DNA of 64,000 nt from Closterium sp. NIES-65 (lineage: Eukaryota > Streptophyta > Zygnematophyceae > Desmidiales > Closteriaceae). Location: positions 310,001 through 374,000 of the forward strand of contig CANXME010002181.1 of NCBI GenBank assembly GCA_948144175.1. Reading direction: 5' to 3'. Each line of letters opens with the position of its first letter. Within the stretch, counting starts at the first letter, position 1. A program made the translations under genes and the position numbers. Under the pieces are notes generated by a model. The model ran no database searches, was not told the origin of the DNA, and saw nothing but the letters and a program-made list of their open reading frames with translations. Below are positions 9,493-21,819 of this stretch, one piece after another.

Positions 9493-12400
9493 ATGGCTAC
9501 CCCTAGTGTCCTAGCTTTTGACGCTGAGGGTCGCGCCATTGACTTTGAGGTCTGGGTAGACGACCTGCAGTTGTTTTTACAGTGCGATAGGGCAGACGGC
9601 CTCTCTCTCTTTGACCTTACCTCTGGCGCCTCTCCTGCTCCTGCTGCTGATGCTGATCCCACTGTGCGCTCTCAGTGGGCCACCCGCGATGCTGCTGCAC
9701 GTCTTGCTGTGCGTCGCCACCTCCCTACCTCTGAGCGCGCGCACTTTAGTCAGTACAAGAGTGCTCAGACCTTGTACGACGCTGTAGTTGCGCGCTACTC
9801 CTCCACTGCCACTGCTGCACTGAGCCGTCTCATGCTTCCCTACCTCTTTCCTGACCTCTCTGCCTTTCCCACTGTCGCTGACCTCATTACGCACCTCCGC
9901 ACTAGTGACACTCGCTACCGCGCCGCCCTTCCTGCTGAGTTATGCGCTAAGAACCCCCCCCCCCCATGTACATCACTCTCTACTACGTAGTCGCACGCCT
10001 CCCTGACTTCCTTCGCGTAGTCAGGGACCACTTTCTCGCAGTCTGTCCCACCACCCTCACCGTCGACGTCCTCGAGAAGGCCCTCCTAGCAGCGGAGAAG
10101 AGCATAGTCGCTGTAGGAGCTTCTCGTGGAGACCCTCGCACCCCCATCTTTGAGGGGTGCTCTCCTTCCCCCTTGCTGCCCTCTGTTGCCTCTGCTGCTG
10201 CTGCCGACCTGCTTGGTCTTGAGTCGGTCGGCGCGGCGTCTGCCCCTAGTGGGAGACGCCGCTCTGGCAAGGGCAAGGGGGGCAAGGGTGCGGGTGGAGC
10301 TGGAGGGGGCGGTGGCGGTGGCGGCGGAGGCGGCGGAGGGAGTGGGGGTGGCGGCGGGAGTGGTGGCGGGGGTGGTGGTGGTGGTGGCAGCAGCTGCGGA
10401 GGCGGCGGTGGTGGTGGCAGCGGTGGTGGTGGTGGCAGCGGCGGAGGTGGAGGCGGCGGAGGAGGCAGCGGAGGAGGCGGTGGTGGTGGAGGGGGTGGAG
10501 CTGGTCGGGGTGGTACCCAGCAGCGGAGCGGCGGTGGTGGTGCCCAGCGCTCGCAGCAGCAGCAGCAGCAGCGTTCGCGGGACATCCCTCCGCCTCAGCA
10601 GCTTCGTGAGTGGTACACTCAGCGTCAGAGGGGTGGGAGTACTGGTCCTTGCACCTACGTCCTTCGTTCCGGCGACCGCGCGGGTGAGCAAAGTGGGGGT
10701 GCCCACCCCACTCAGCGCTGTTTTGGCCGCTTGACGGACGCTTGGCGTCAGCAGTTCCCCGGGGCTAGTGAGATCCCTCGCTGGGATGAGCTTCTTAGGG
10801 CTGGTGTAGCGATCTTTGATCTTGATTTTGATGCTATCCTTGCTGCTATGTATGCTGTGACTATTAGTGAGGAGACTGAGGGTTACCGGTGTTTCCAGCC
10901 CGACCCGGGCATTGGTACTGCTGCGCTAGGTGCTTGTGAGGCTGCTGCTCTAGGTGCCAGTGCGTCTGCGCTCTCAGGTACTGGTGAGACTGCGCTCTCA
11001 GGTACTGCGTCGCCCTCGTCCTCCCTTACTTTCACACTTGACTCTGGGGCTTCTCGCTCCTTCTTTCGAGACCGCACCACCCTTACGCCGCTTGGCCGGC
11101 CGGTTGCCGTCTCCCTGGCTGACCCCTCTGGGGGTCCTGTCCTCTCTCACTTCTCCACTGTCCTCCCGTGTCCGGCTGCCCCTTCGGGCACCCTGTCTGG
11201 TCTGTACCTTCCCTCGTTCTCTACGAACTTGGTGAGTGGCGCGGACCTGCAGGATGTGGGGGTTCACCAGTTCACTCCTGCGAGTCAGCGGGTGACCCAC
11301 TGCACGGAGGCACGCACAGGCCGACACCTGGCCACGTTCTCGCGTCGGCCGGGGTCGAGTCTCTACACCCTGACCGTTGGGTCTCCTCCTGTCCCTGCGT
11401 CTGGTCAGGTGGCTGCGTCTGGTCAGGTGCTTGCTGCTGCGTCCCGGTCAGGTCCTGAGTCTGCCCCCTGTTCTTGTCGCCTCCTGTCTCACGAGACTCT
11501 CCTTTGGCACCACCGTCTTGGTCACCCCTCCTTGCCCCGTCTTCGGAGCATGGCTTCCCGTGTCCTTGTCTCTGGTCTTCCCCAGTCTCTCCCTCCCCTT
11601 CCCTCCGGGCCAGGACCTTCCTGTGTCCCCTGTGTTGAGGGTCGCCTCCGGGCTGCTCCTCACTCCTCCCAGTTCCCCCCGACAGAGGCTCCTCTGCAAA
11701 CGCTTCACATGGACGTGTGGGGCCCAGCCCCCGTCCGTGGGCAGGGTCACGAGCGCTACTTTCTGTTGGTGGTTGACGACTACTCGCGTTACACCACGGT
11801 CCTCCCCTTGCTCAGCAAGGGTGCTGTCGCTGAGGTGCTGATCAACTGGATCCGCGAGGCTCGTCTCCAGCTCATGAAGAGCTTCGGCTCGGACTTTCCT
11901 GTTCTGCGTCTGCACTCGGACAGAGGCGGAGAGTTCTCCTCTGGCCTTCTGCGAGCCTACTGTCGTGCACGAGGCATCCGCCAGACCTTCACGCTTCCGG
12001 ACTCTCCACAGCAAAATGGGATTGCTGAGCGCCGCATTGGCATGGTCATGGACGTCGCCCGTACGTCCATGATGCATGCGGCTGCCCCCCATTTTCTGTG
12101 GCCGTTTGCGGTCCGATACGCGGCGCATCAGATCAACCTTCACCCCAGGGTCTCCATGCCGGAGACCTCCCCAGCTTTGCTGTGGACGGGGAAGGTTGGC
12201 GATGCGTCTGCGTTCCGTGTCTGGGGATCTCGGGCGTTTGTCCGCGACCTGTCTGCGGACAAGCTGTCCCCTCGTGCTGCTCCCTGCGTCTTCCTGGGTT
12301 TCCCCCCTGACGCACCAGGGTGGCAGTTCTACCACCCCACCTCTCGCCGTGTTCTGTCCTCCCAGGACGTCACGTTCGACGAGTCAGTCCCCTTCTACCG

Positions 12401-15400
12401 CCTCTTCCCCTACCGCACTCCTTCCCTCCCCCCTTCGCCGGACTTCCTTGTGCTGGTTCCCCCCCCCGGTAGACCCCCTCCCCCCTCAGGTTCCTGCCCC
12501 CTCAGGTGTGTCCCAGGTAGACGCAGTTGACCCGGTCGAGGTTACTGGTGACTCTGGTGCTGCTGCGGGTGCTGAGCCTGGGGGTGCTGACTCTGGGGGT
12601 GCAGAGCCTGGGGGTGCTGGGCCTGGGGGTACTACTGCGGAGGGTGCGGAGCCGGGGGGTGCTGTGCCTGGAGCTGCTGAGCCTGGGGGTGCTGAGTTGG
12701 GAGCTGCTGAGCCTGGGGGTGCTGAGCCTGGGGGTACTACTGCGGAGGGTGCTGAGCCGGGGGGTGCTGTGCCTGGAGCTGCTGAGCCTGAGGATGCTGA
12801 GTTGGGAGCTGCTGAGCCTGGGGGTGCTGAGCCTGGGGTTTCTCCTGCTGCTGCGTCTCGACGGGAGCCCCTCTCTCCACAGGAGCTGCGCGAGTGGTTT
12901 GCTCGCCGCTGGAGGCGTGCTGCTGGAGCTGGAGCTTCTTTGACAGTCGAGGGTGCTGGTGCTGCCGGTCCCAGAGCTGCTGGGCCTGCGGGTCCTCCTG
13001 GAGCTGGAGCTGCAGAGGGGGTTGGTGCTGAGACCACTGCTGTGTGTCCTCGCGGTGGTTCTGCTGCTGGTACTGCTGGAGGTCCTGCCGCTCGAGGTGT
13101 TGGTGGCGCTGGTACTGTCGCTGAGGGTGCTGGTGCTGTCCCTGCTGAGTCTGGAGCTGCCACGCGGCCTCGGCCGTACTTCGTTCCGCTCCTGCAGCAG
13201 GTTCTTGGTCTTTCTCCTCCGGCAGAGTGTCCGCAGCCTGTCCAGTCGCAGTCACTGTTGGAGCCTTCCTCTCCTCTGCCTGCTCCCTCTCCTTACACTG
13301 GTCCTACTGGAGGTCTTACTGAGCGTCGTGAGCCTGCGTCTCGTCCCGCGTCGCCTGTTCGTACTGCTCGCGCTAGTGGTCGCGGTTCGCGTCAGCGTCC
13401 TCCTCCTGTCCCTGGCACGCACCGGATGTCTCTGCGTCCGTCCACTGCTCCTCTGCGTGCCCCTTTGCCTTCTCCTCCTGAGTCCTCTCTTCCTGCGCTT
13501 ACCGACCCTCAGTCGGACTCTCTTTGTGCTGCCAGTCCTACTGTCACGCGTCTGCTTGCTACTGTTGTCACTGACCCCTCGTTTGAGTCCACTGCTGCGT
13601 CTGCTCTTGTCGCTGAGCTCGTCGACTTTGCTGCTCGCTGTCGTCTAGACTACGCTGCTAGTCTTGTTGCTGAGTCTGCGTCTGTCTGTCCTCCGTCCGT
13701 CGGGGGTGAGTGTGCTCTTGGCACGGACGTCCTAGAGGACAGGCAGGAGGAGTTACAGTGTCTGGCTGCTGCTTCACCTCATCTCGCGTCTGTACTGCTT
13801 GCTCCTGAGGGAGACCCGGATGCACTAGACATCTCGACTCCGCGCTCTTACGCGGAGGCCGTAGAGGGTCCCTACTCCTCTCAGTGGCAGGCAGCTATGG
13901 ATGCAGAGATGGCTTCCTGGAAGTCCACAGGCACCTACGTTGACGCAGTTCTCCCTCCTGGGGCGAACATCGTCAGTGGCATGTGGATCTTCCGGGTGAA
14001 GCGGCCGCCGGGCTCTCCACCTGTCTTCAAGGCGCGGTACGTTGCTCGTGGCTTCAGTCAGCGGCAGGGAGTTGACTACTTTCAGACCTTCTCTCCCACC
14101 CCGAAGATGACCACTCTTCGGGTGCTGCTGCACATAGCCGCTCAGCGCGACTACGAGCTTCACTCTCTCGAGTTCAGCACTGCGTTCCTGCAGGGTAGCC
14201 TGCACAAGGAGATCTGGCTGCGCCGTCCACCTGGCTTCACTGGGACTTTCCCTCCTGGCACCCAGTGGAGCCTCCGACGGCCAGTCTACGGTCTCCGCCA
14301 GGCACCGCGTGAGTGGCACGACACACTGAGGACTACGCTTGCGGCTCTTGGGTTTGCTCCGTCTACTGCTGACCCGTCGCTGTTTCTGCGCACCGACACT
14401 TCACTGCCGCCGTTCTACATCCTCGTGTACGTCGACGACTTGGTCTTTGCCACAGCGGACACTGCTGGACTCGCCTACGTGAAGTCCGAGCTAATGAAGA
14501 GACACACGTGCACAGACCTGGGTGAACTGCGCAGCTACCTTGGCTTGCAGATCACTCGGGACAGAGCACGCCGCACCATCACCTTGACTCAGTCACACAT
14601 GGTGCAGCAGGTCCTTCAGCGCTTCGGCTTCACGTACTCCTCGCCTCAGGCCACTCCTCTGTCTACTCGCCACTCACTCTCAGCTCTGCCTTCGGATGAG
14701 TCCGTAGAGTCGAGTGGCCCGTACCCAGAGCTTGTTGGCTGCCTCATGTACCTGATGACCTGCACTCGACCAGACCTTGCATACCCTCTGAGCATTCTTG
14801 CACGCTATGTTGCTCCTGGGAGACACCGACCAGAGCACATGGCTGCAGCGAAGAGGGTATTGCGCTACCTGTGCAGTACGTCGGGCATGGGGCTAGTGCT
14901 TGGAGGGCGGAGTCCAGTGGTCCTTACAAACCACGCGGACGCTTCTTGGGCTGACGACCAGGCTACGCAGCGGTCGTCACAGGGTTACACCTTCAGTCTT
15001 GGTTCCGGCTCTGTCTCTTGGCGGTCTACTCGTTCGTCTTCGGTTCTCAGCTCCAGTTGTGAGGCTGAGATCTACGCCGGGGCCATGGCTGCACAGGAGC
15101 TTCGCTGGCTCACCTACCTGCTGACTGACCTTGGAGAGCCGCCTCGTTCTCCTCCAGTGCTGTACGTAGACAACAAGGCCATGCTGGCCTTGTGTCGAGA
15201 GCAGCGCTTGGAGCACAGAACGAAGCACATTGCTCTCCGTTACTTCCTTGCTCGTGAGCTGCAGCAGCGTGGTCAGTTGCGACTTGCGTACGTGGCCTCT
15301 GAGGCCAACACTGCTGATGTGTTCACCAAGGCACTCGCGCCTTGTGACCATCAACGCTTCTGCACCCAGCTGGGTCTTGTGCCTGTCTTGCCTCACTTGC

Positions 15401-15411
15401 TCTCTTCTTGA
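9493..15411 (+). pseudogene. Cop-3 gag-pol polyprotein with two C-run frameshifts
   Basis: The start ATG at 9493 (MATPSVLAFD) is shared by all family members. The gag N-terminus is followed by a C run at about 9954-9965 that shifts frame. Then come a glycine-rich tract (about 10285-10505), a region like a zinc finger near 10650 in which the second Cys is Ser, protease DSGAS near 11040, and HHRLGH..CVPC pre-integrase near 11500-11640. The DDE integrase core follows (about 11700-12060). A second C run near 12465 has one extra C and restores the first frame. Next are an AEPGG-type repeat spacer (about 12570-12840), RT with YVDD near 14428, RNase H (about 14930-15300) and the ADVFTKAL end. RT motif A reads LEFSTAFLQG instead of LDFSTAFLQG, so the catalytic Asp is Glu. 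Stop TGA is at 15409-15411. Either real decay or homopolymer errors could explain the shifts. Confidence 0.92.
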
Positions 15412-15620
15412 CTTTACTTGTACTGTGACATATATATACCTGCTCCTGCTTGTCTAGTGTTATATATATGTCTGTACTCCTGCATGTGAACTGGCCTCTG
15501 GCCCTGCTCTTGTGCTCGGACTGTGTGGTGACTTTGTGATCCACCCTGAGCTTGCTTTGCTTTGCTTTGCTTGACTGGTCTTGTGACCTCTTGTTCTCCC
15601 CCACTTTGCCTATGGGGGTG

Positions 15621-15751
15621 TGTCAGATTATTATAGCTGATACATGTTTGTAGGCTATAGTGGGGTAGCACATATGGGGTACAGCTTTCTAGGGTTGTAT
15701 TTGTACCCAACACTGGCTTAGTCATTCTCATTCTGATCATTTATTCTCACA
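15621..15751 (+). repeat. Cop-3 3' LTR, 131 bp
   Basis: No difference from 8396-8526 was found by eye. It is preceded by the polypurine tract and followed by the tcggt duplication. Confidence 0.95.
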
Positions 15752-16789
15752 TCGGTGTACGCCTGGATTTTTTCGCCTTCGGTCAGGTCGGTGATGCGGT
15801 TGAACAGTAAATCCCTCTGCTGCGTGTACTATGTTACACTACTGAATTGCTTGTGTCGGTGTATCTGCTGCCGCGCCATGTAGGTTGTATTAATTGGTTC
15901 GAAACGCTCGATTAAATCTGCCCGAAACTGCTGCCACGTTTTCTCCCCGCGAGCTACGTCGGTGTAGTAAATCCATTCGAGAGCCGGTCCACGTAATAGT
16001 GTCGCTGCGAGCCGAATTCAGCTGCGTCGTGTTGCGGGGTCGAACAGCCAATGGCCTCGAAGTAAATTTCGAGGGTGGCCACGAATCGCCGGACGTCGGA
16101 TCCCTTCGCGCTTGGATCGAACGCCTCCGGGAGCCTCGGTCGTGCTGCTTCGAGGTTCGGCGACAGTGGTGCCATTGGTCCGTGAAATGTCGGTGTCGCC
16201 ACTACTGCTGGAGTTGTCGGTGCTGTAGTCGCTGTGGTCGCTGCTGCTGCGGTGGCGAACCCTGGTTGGCTTGTCAGAAAAGCCTCGAGTTGACGAAGCG
16301 TCGCCTGTGTCTGCTCCATATCGGTGCGGAGGCTCGCGATGTCGCTCGTAGTCGCGTAGTTGTCGCCTTGGCCCTCCATTTGGTGATTTACAGGAAGATG
16401 CGCGACGAAAATAATCGAATTCTAGGTGCTGGTCGACTTACTGCGAGTCAAATTGACTGTAGAATCGACGAGCGCGAATTCTGTAGGTTGCGTAAATCTC
16501 CCTTAGGCGAAATTCGCATTCGATCTCGGCCGTTGAGGAGAAAATCGATCCGACGCTCCAAATTCCAACTTTTTTGGGCGAAATTCTCTGGGCCGTTGAG
16601 ATGAAACTTGATCGAACGGTCGAAACTCCAACCTTTCCACCAGTAAATCTGAAGGGTGTTCGAAAACCGAATCGAGGGGGACTTAGAAAAATTGCGCGGA
16701 ACTGGTTTTACATACCCGTATCGGCGCTTTCGTCGTCGCCCCCGCGGTTTTTAAAGGCCGGAACTAAGCGGTTGAAGACCTCGCGTGTA

Positions 16790-16807
16790 AACCTGCTCTG
16801 ATTACCA
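16790..16807 (-). promoter_or_regulatory. Gyp-1 primer-binding site
   Basis: On the minus strand it reads tggtaatcagagcaggt, an initiator tRNA-Met PBS with one extra A, two bases from the LTR. Confidence 0.75.
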
Positions 16808-16809
16808 AG

Positions 16810-17189
16810 TGTGAGGATCTGGGATCGAGCTCAGAAAATATGATTCAAATTGAATTGAATTGAATGTGTTCACCTGGGTACAACACGAGGCTATATATAG
16901 GCTCGAAACAAGGCCCCGTAACCAGGTGTTACGCGAAGGTTCCGCGGGCCGTGTAGCGTCCCGAACGGATCCTTACCGAATTTGGTAGAAGGCAATTCGG
17001 TGGCAACCGAAAAGCCAGAATTCGGTGCACGCAACCTAGCTCGGTGCTATAACTATAATAAAATATAGGAAAGCACCTAGCCTAGGAAATCAAGCAATTC
17101 ATGCATGCATATGATTATCCTATGCTAGAAATAGCATGATAAAGTAGAGGCAAGCAAGCATAGCTGGCATAAGTCGTCGTACTCTCACA
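16810..17189 (-). repeat. Gyp-1 5' LTR, 380 bp
   Basis: About 99% identical to 3685-4048 outside two indels. The same TG..CA ends and gctatatatagg core are present. It is followed on the right by the gggcg duplication. Confidence 0.92.
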
Positions 17190-20100
17190 GGGCGTCCCAC
17201 CATCGGCAAAACAAAAACCAGAAGAAAATGCATCATTCAAAAAAAGGAGTAAGCAAGCCTTTTTTCAATTGTGCCATTCGGTTTCTGACAGCATTGCAGT
17301 GGGGCTGGATCAATTTGCGGGAGAGGAGAACTCTGCCGAACGAGCCTGGGAGTACATGGAAGCTGCTTACCTTGGGCTTACAAATACGAACAAAGCAGCC
17401 ATTCGGAAGAAACTCCTTCTATTGAGTATGGAGCCGGGGGAGAGGGTCATTGACTACATGAATCGAGCAAAGGGGTACAATGATGACCTCAAGGCGATGG
17501 GGGCAGCTGAAACTGAAGGAGAAATGATGGGGTACATCATTACTGGGCTGCCCAAGGAGTGGGAAGCAGAGATAGGGCTCCTAACCTGCAACCCACCCGC
17601 GAATATGACCAAGGTGTTGGAGACGCTCCAAGCCCTAGAGCGGGTGAAAGCTGATCGACTCAGGAAGGAGATTAGCTTGAGCGGAATGGGACCAGTCACT
17701 CATGCTATGGTAAACGCAGCAGTGACAGGGAAAGGATACAGAGGTTTCGGGGTGTGTTTTCAGTGTGGGAAGAAGGGTCATAAGCAGATAGACTGCTATG
17801 ACAACCCGAGGAGCAGAAATTTCAAGGGAAATTGGAGCGGTCCGCAGCAAAGGGGCCTGCAAAATGGAGGGCAGCAGAGAGAGGGGGAGGTTCGAGGCGA
17901 TAACAAGATGCAGAGAGGCGGATTTTCAGGGGCATGTCACTATTGCCAAAAAATTGGGCATAGGGCAGCCAACTGCTACTCGAACCCGAACAGCAAGAAC
18001 TACTGAGGGGCAAACCAGCAGCAGAATCAACCACCAGCAGCAAAAGCAAACGCAGTGGAAGCTGAAAACAGTGAGGCAGACGTAATTTTGGGGGGAGCTC
18101 ACAAGGCAAACGTGGCAAGGGCATCGGGAGTGTGTTTGATGGCAAAGGGGTTTGGTGAAGCTGCGTGGTTCATGGATAGTGGCTGCACGCAACATATGAC
18201 CAATCATCGTGAGTGGCTTACCGGATTGAGGGAGTCTAGTGTACCCTACGTTCTATTGGGCGATGAAGGGAAACTGAGTGTGAAGGGGGAAGGAGAGTTG
18301 CTGCTCCAGGGAGAGTACGGGGAGCTGAAACTGGAGAATGTGCTTTTAGTGGAGAAGCTGTCACTGAATCTGATCAGCCAAACTCAACTTGACTGCACGG
18401 GGTGCAAAACCTTCAGCGACAAGGGGAAGCTGTGGGTTTTCAATGAGGATTGGAAGGTGGTTGCAGAAGGGAACAGGAATCAGGGGTTGTATGAAATGAA
18501 GCTGAGAAAGAAGGGGCTGGAGGATGAGAATGCCACCTACCTGCCATCACTCGAAGGGGACCTAGCTAGGGAGGAGTTGAAGGCTCGGCTTGGTGGCTTA
18601 CCAGTGAAGGAGCTGCAGCAGGAAGCTTCAGCCATGGTGGTTGGGATGGAGAAGGTGGAATTGGAGACCTTGCACAGGCGCATGGGGCATGCAAGCATGG
18701 ATAGGGTCAAGGAGTTGGTAAAAAAGGGCATGGTAAAAGGTGTGGCACTGAAGGAGGGGGCTGGAAGCAAGGGAAAATGCAGCAAGTGTGTTGAAGGTAA
18801 AATCACAAAGTCCCCTCACCCCCACCACCAGGTACATGAACCTTATGGCACCTTGGACATCGTAGCAGCCGATGTGTGTGGGCCTATGAGGGTGGCGTCA
18901 CGTCACGGCAGCCGCTACTTCGTTACCTTCACTGATTTGGGAACAAGGCACACATGGGTGACGGAGCTGAAAGTTAAGGCAGAAGTGTTTCCTAGCTTCG
19001 TGACTTGGATGGCGGAAGCGGAGTGGCAAAGTGGGAAGGTGTTGAAAGCTTTGAGGACAGATAATGGTGGGGAGTTTACAGGGGACCTGTTCAACAAGTT
19101 TTTACAGAGTAAGGGCATCCGACGGCAGCTGACTGTACCCTACACTCCACAGCATAATAGCATAGCGGAGCGGGTGAACCGTTCTCTACTGGATAGTGTG
19201 AGGAGCATGTTGGCAGATAGTGGGCTGCCACTGAAGTTCTGGGGTGATGCATTGGCAATGGCGTGCTGGTCCAAGAACCGCCTACCTACCAAGGGACTTC
19301 GGGCATATATGACTCCCCACGAGGCCTTCTATGGCAGGAAGCCAAATCTGGGGTTTGCCCGGGTGTGGGGGAGTATGGTGCAATACAGAGAGCCAGCCGG
19401 TCCAGATCATAAGTTGCTGCCCAAGGCTCATTGGGGGATTAACCTCAGTACCTGCCCAGTGAGCAAGGGGTGGGTGATCAAGGATGTAATTTCAGGAAAA
19501 GTCACGATCACCCGGGATGTTGTCTTCTACGAGGAGGTGAACTACCTGCAGTGGAAGGGAGTAGAGAAAGAGATTGCAGCAGCAGGGACAACAACTGCAC
19601 CGGACAAGGTGGAGGATCTTTTGGAGGAAAAGGAGAGTGAGGGAGTTGGGTATGAAGGAGAAGAGGAACTCGAAGATGTGGAATGGGCAGATTCAGTTGA
19701 TTGGGTGTGGGAGAAGGCACCAACCAGTGAAGCGGATGAAACCAATGGAGTGGAGATAGCAGGGGAGCAGCCAAGCAATGAAGTAGCCGAGGGTGGCAAT
19801 GAAGAGGTGGTTGGAGAAGGAGATGAAGAATCAGCAGCTGAAGGAGATAGTGATCCATGGAAGCTTCTAAACAGTGATGACAGCAATGTCAAGATGAGGG
19901 AGATAGAGGAATTACTTCAGGAGGGCGCCATCATGATTGGAAGGGAAGTGAAGAATGGAGAAGGGAAAGCACTGGCGGATTCCAGTGAGGATGAGGCTGA
20001 ATCACCTGCAGAGGAGTTGGGGAAAGGAAAGAGGGTGAAGAAACCAAACCCTCGGTATGCGCAACTGCTCATGACGTGTTGGAAGGACATCCACACCCAC

Positions 20101-21819
20101 CTCCTACTCTCTGCCACAGCTACTGACCTAGTCTCCAATGAAGGAAAAGTGACACACAACCTGCCCAAAGAACCAGTGAGCATCGAGGAGGCGCTAGAGG
20201 GTCCAGAAAGGGAGCAGTGGAAAGCGGCAATTGAGGAGGAGTTGAACACATTGGCTGAAAGGGGCACATGGGAGCTAGTACCTATGCCGGAAGGGAGGAA
20301 AGCCGTGGGAATGAAGTGGATTTTTAAAATCAAGACCGGTGATATGGGGCAGCTGGAAAGGTTCAAAGCAAGGCTTGTAGCCAAGGGCTACACTCAAGTG
20401 GAGGGGAAAGACTACCAACAAAATGAGATCTACGCTCCAGTGAGCAAGTTGGCAACGGCGCGGGTTTTTCTCAAGGTGGTAGCAGCAAGAAAATACTTCA
20501 TGGTGCAGCTGGATATTAAAAACGCGTTTTTAAATGGGGTGTTGAAGGAGGACATCTACCTCGAGCAACCACCAGGGCATGACGACAGCTCGGGCAGAAA
20601 ATGCAAGCTCAACAAGGCATTATATGGGCTGAAACAGAGTCCTAGGGAGTGGTATATGGCGATGGATGAGCGGCTACTGCAAGGGGGATTTCAGAAAAGC
20701 GAGTGTGATAGGGCATTCTACTAGAAGGGAGAAGGGAAAGAGAAGGTGTTCTTGGTGCTATACGTGGACGACATCTTGGTGGCAGGGGCGTTAGAGGAGG
20801 AGGTAGAGAAGGTGTGTGCTCATCTTGCGGAAATTTTTCAAGTGAAGCAGATTCCGAGGACCACACTCTTTCTCGGCATGAACCTGGAGCGACGTAAGGA
20901 GGAGAGGAAAATGTTCCTATACCAGCAGAAATATTGCAGCAGGGTGCAGCAGAGGTTTGGCAATGACTACACGAAGGCAATTTCGACACCATTGAGTGGG
21001 GTAGCTGAAAGCAACAGTGAAAGGGAGGAGGATGTCAACCAATGGGGCTGCAAAGAGAGAGCTCTGCAAGTATATCAGTCCATGGTGGGGTCTATCATGT
21101 ATCCGGTCTCATGCACGCGCGTCGACATGGCATACGCAGCTAGCTATCTTGGGCAACAAGTGCAGCAGCAAGGGGAGAGAAAATGGAGAGAGGTGAGGAG
21201 GACTATCGACTACCTACTGCAACAGGAAGATGAGGGGCTGTCATTTGAAGGAGGTGAGGAAACCCTGGAGTTAGTGGGATATGCGGATGCTTCACATGCA
21301 TCCGATAAGAAAACAAGGAAGGGAGCATATGGTTACGTATTTTTGCTCAGCGGGACAGCAATCATGTGGCAAGCGAAAAGGTTGGCTGACATAGCGCTCT
21401 CTGGTGCGGAAGCGGAGTACATGGCTCTGTTTTTCGCGTGCCAAGAGGGGGTTTGGCTGAGAAGGCTACTCAAGGAGATGGAAATCAAGGTGGAAGGGCC
21501 AACGGTGATACGCACGGATAGCAAATCTGCCATTGACTTGGCTCACAACGACAATTGGCACGGGAGGACCAAGCATATGGATGTGAAGTATCATTGGGTG
21601 CGTTCAAAGGTGAGTAGCAAGGAGTTCAAGTTTGAATTCGTACGTACGGAGGCACAAGCACCAGATTTTCTTACTAAGGTGTTACCAAGGGCTAATTTTG
21701 AGCGTTGCAAGAGAGAGGTTGGGATACGTACCTTGGCTGAATTGCAGGGGAGTGTGGAGCAAACAGAGCTGGTTCAAGGTGAAATGTGCGTAAGCTGGTT
21801 AGCAAACCACATAGGAGAC

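Larger units (their letters stand above)
8396..15751 (+). mobile_element. Cop-3: Ty1/Copia element nested in Gyp-1
   Basis: LTRs at 8396-8526 and 15621-15751 (131 bp each) are identical by eye. They are flanked by the perfect 5-bp duplication tcggt (8391-8395 and 15752-15756). Total length is 7356 bp. Internal order is PBS, a leader of about 0.95 kb, gag-pol in Copia order, and the polypurine tract atgggggtg ending at 15620. It interrupts the gag gene of Gyp-1. Identical LTRs make it the youngest layer of the nest. Confidence 0.97.
8063..16379 (-). pseudogene. Gyp-1 gag, split by Cop-3
   Basis: The start codon is at 16379 (MEGQGDN). The N-terminal half is at 16379-15752 and the C-terminal half at 8395-8063 after the nested Cop-3. 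It has a helical N-terminus, an Ala/Thr-rich stretch, then the retrotransposon-gag core with FVATLEIYFEAIG and LEWIYYTD-type motifs. The C-terminus has one CCHC knuckle, [14 protein letters not shown], at about 8165-8124. Lesions besides the insertion are a frameshift near 16015 and a TAG at 15829-15831. Gag ends with TAA at 8063-8065. Nucleocapsid and capsid roles follow from the family; the protein cannot be made from this copy. Confidence 0.85.
3685..17189 (-). mobile_element. Gyp-1: Ty3/Gypsy chromovirus, nested in Cop-2
   Basis: LTRs at 3685-4048 and 16810-17189 are flanked by the perfect 5-bp duplication gggcg (3680-3684 and 17190-17194). Without nested Cop-3 it is about 6.1 kb. On the minus strand the order is LTR, PBS, gag with CCHC, then protease, RT, RNase H, integrase and chromodomain, then a G-rich polypurine tract (about 4049-4062) and LTR. 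Having integrase after RT defines Ty3/Gypsy, and the chromodomain places it among chromoviruses. The LTRs differ by about four substitutions and two indels, so it is younger than Cop-2. Its gag was later split by Cop-3. Confidence 0.95.

Noticed and set aside
9983-10585. Proline-rich minus-strand frames opposite the gag glycine tract (also at 46495-46854 and 50892-51506)
   Set aside because: They are reverse complements of the Gly-rich coding repeat and share no independent conservation.
11448-12335. Minus-strand frames of 200-360 residues antisense to integrase (for example 11448-12335 and 36110-37195)
   Set aside because: They are shadows of the conserved plus-strand codons; they repeat in each copy only because the sense strand is conserved, and they contain no known motif.
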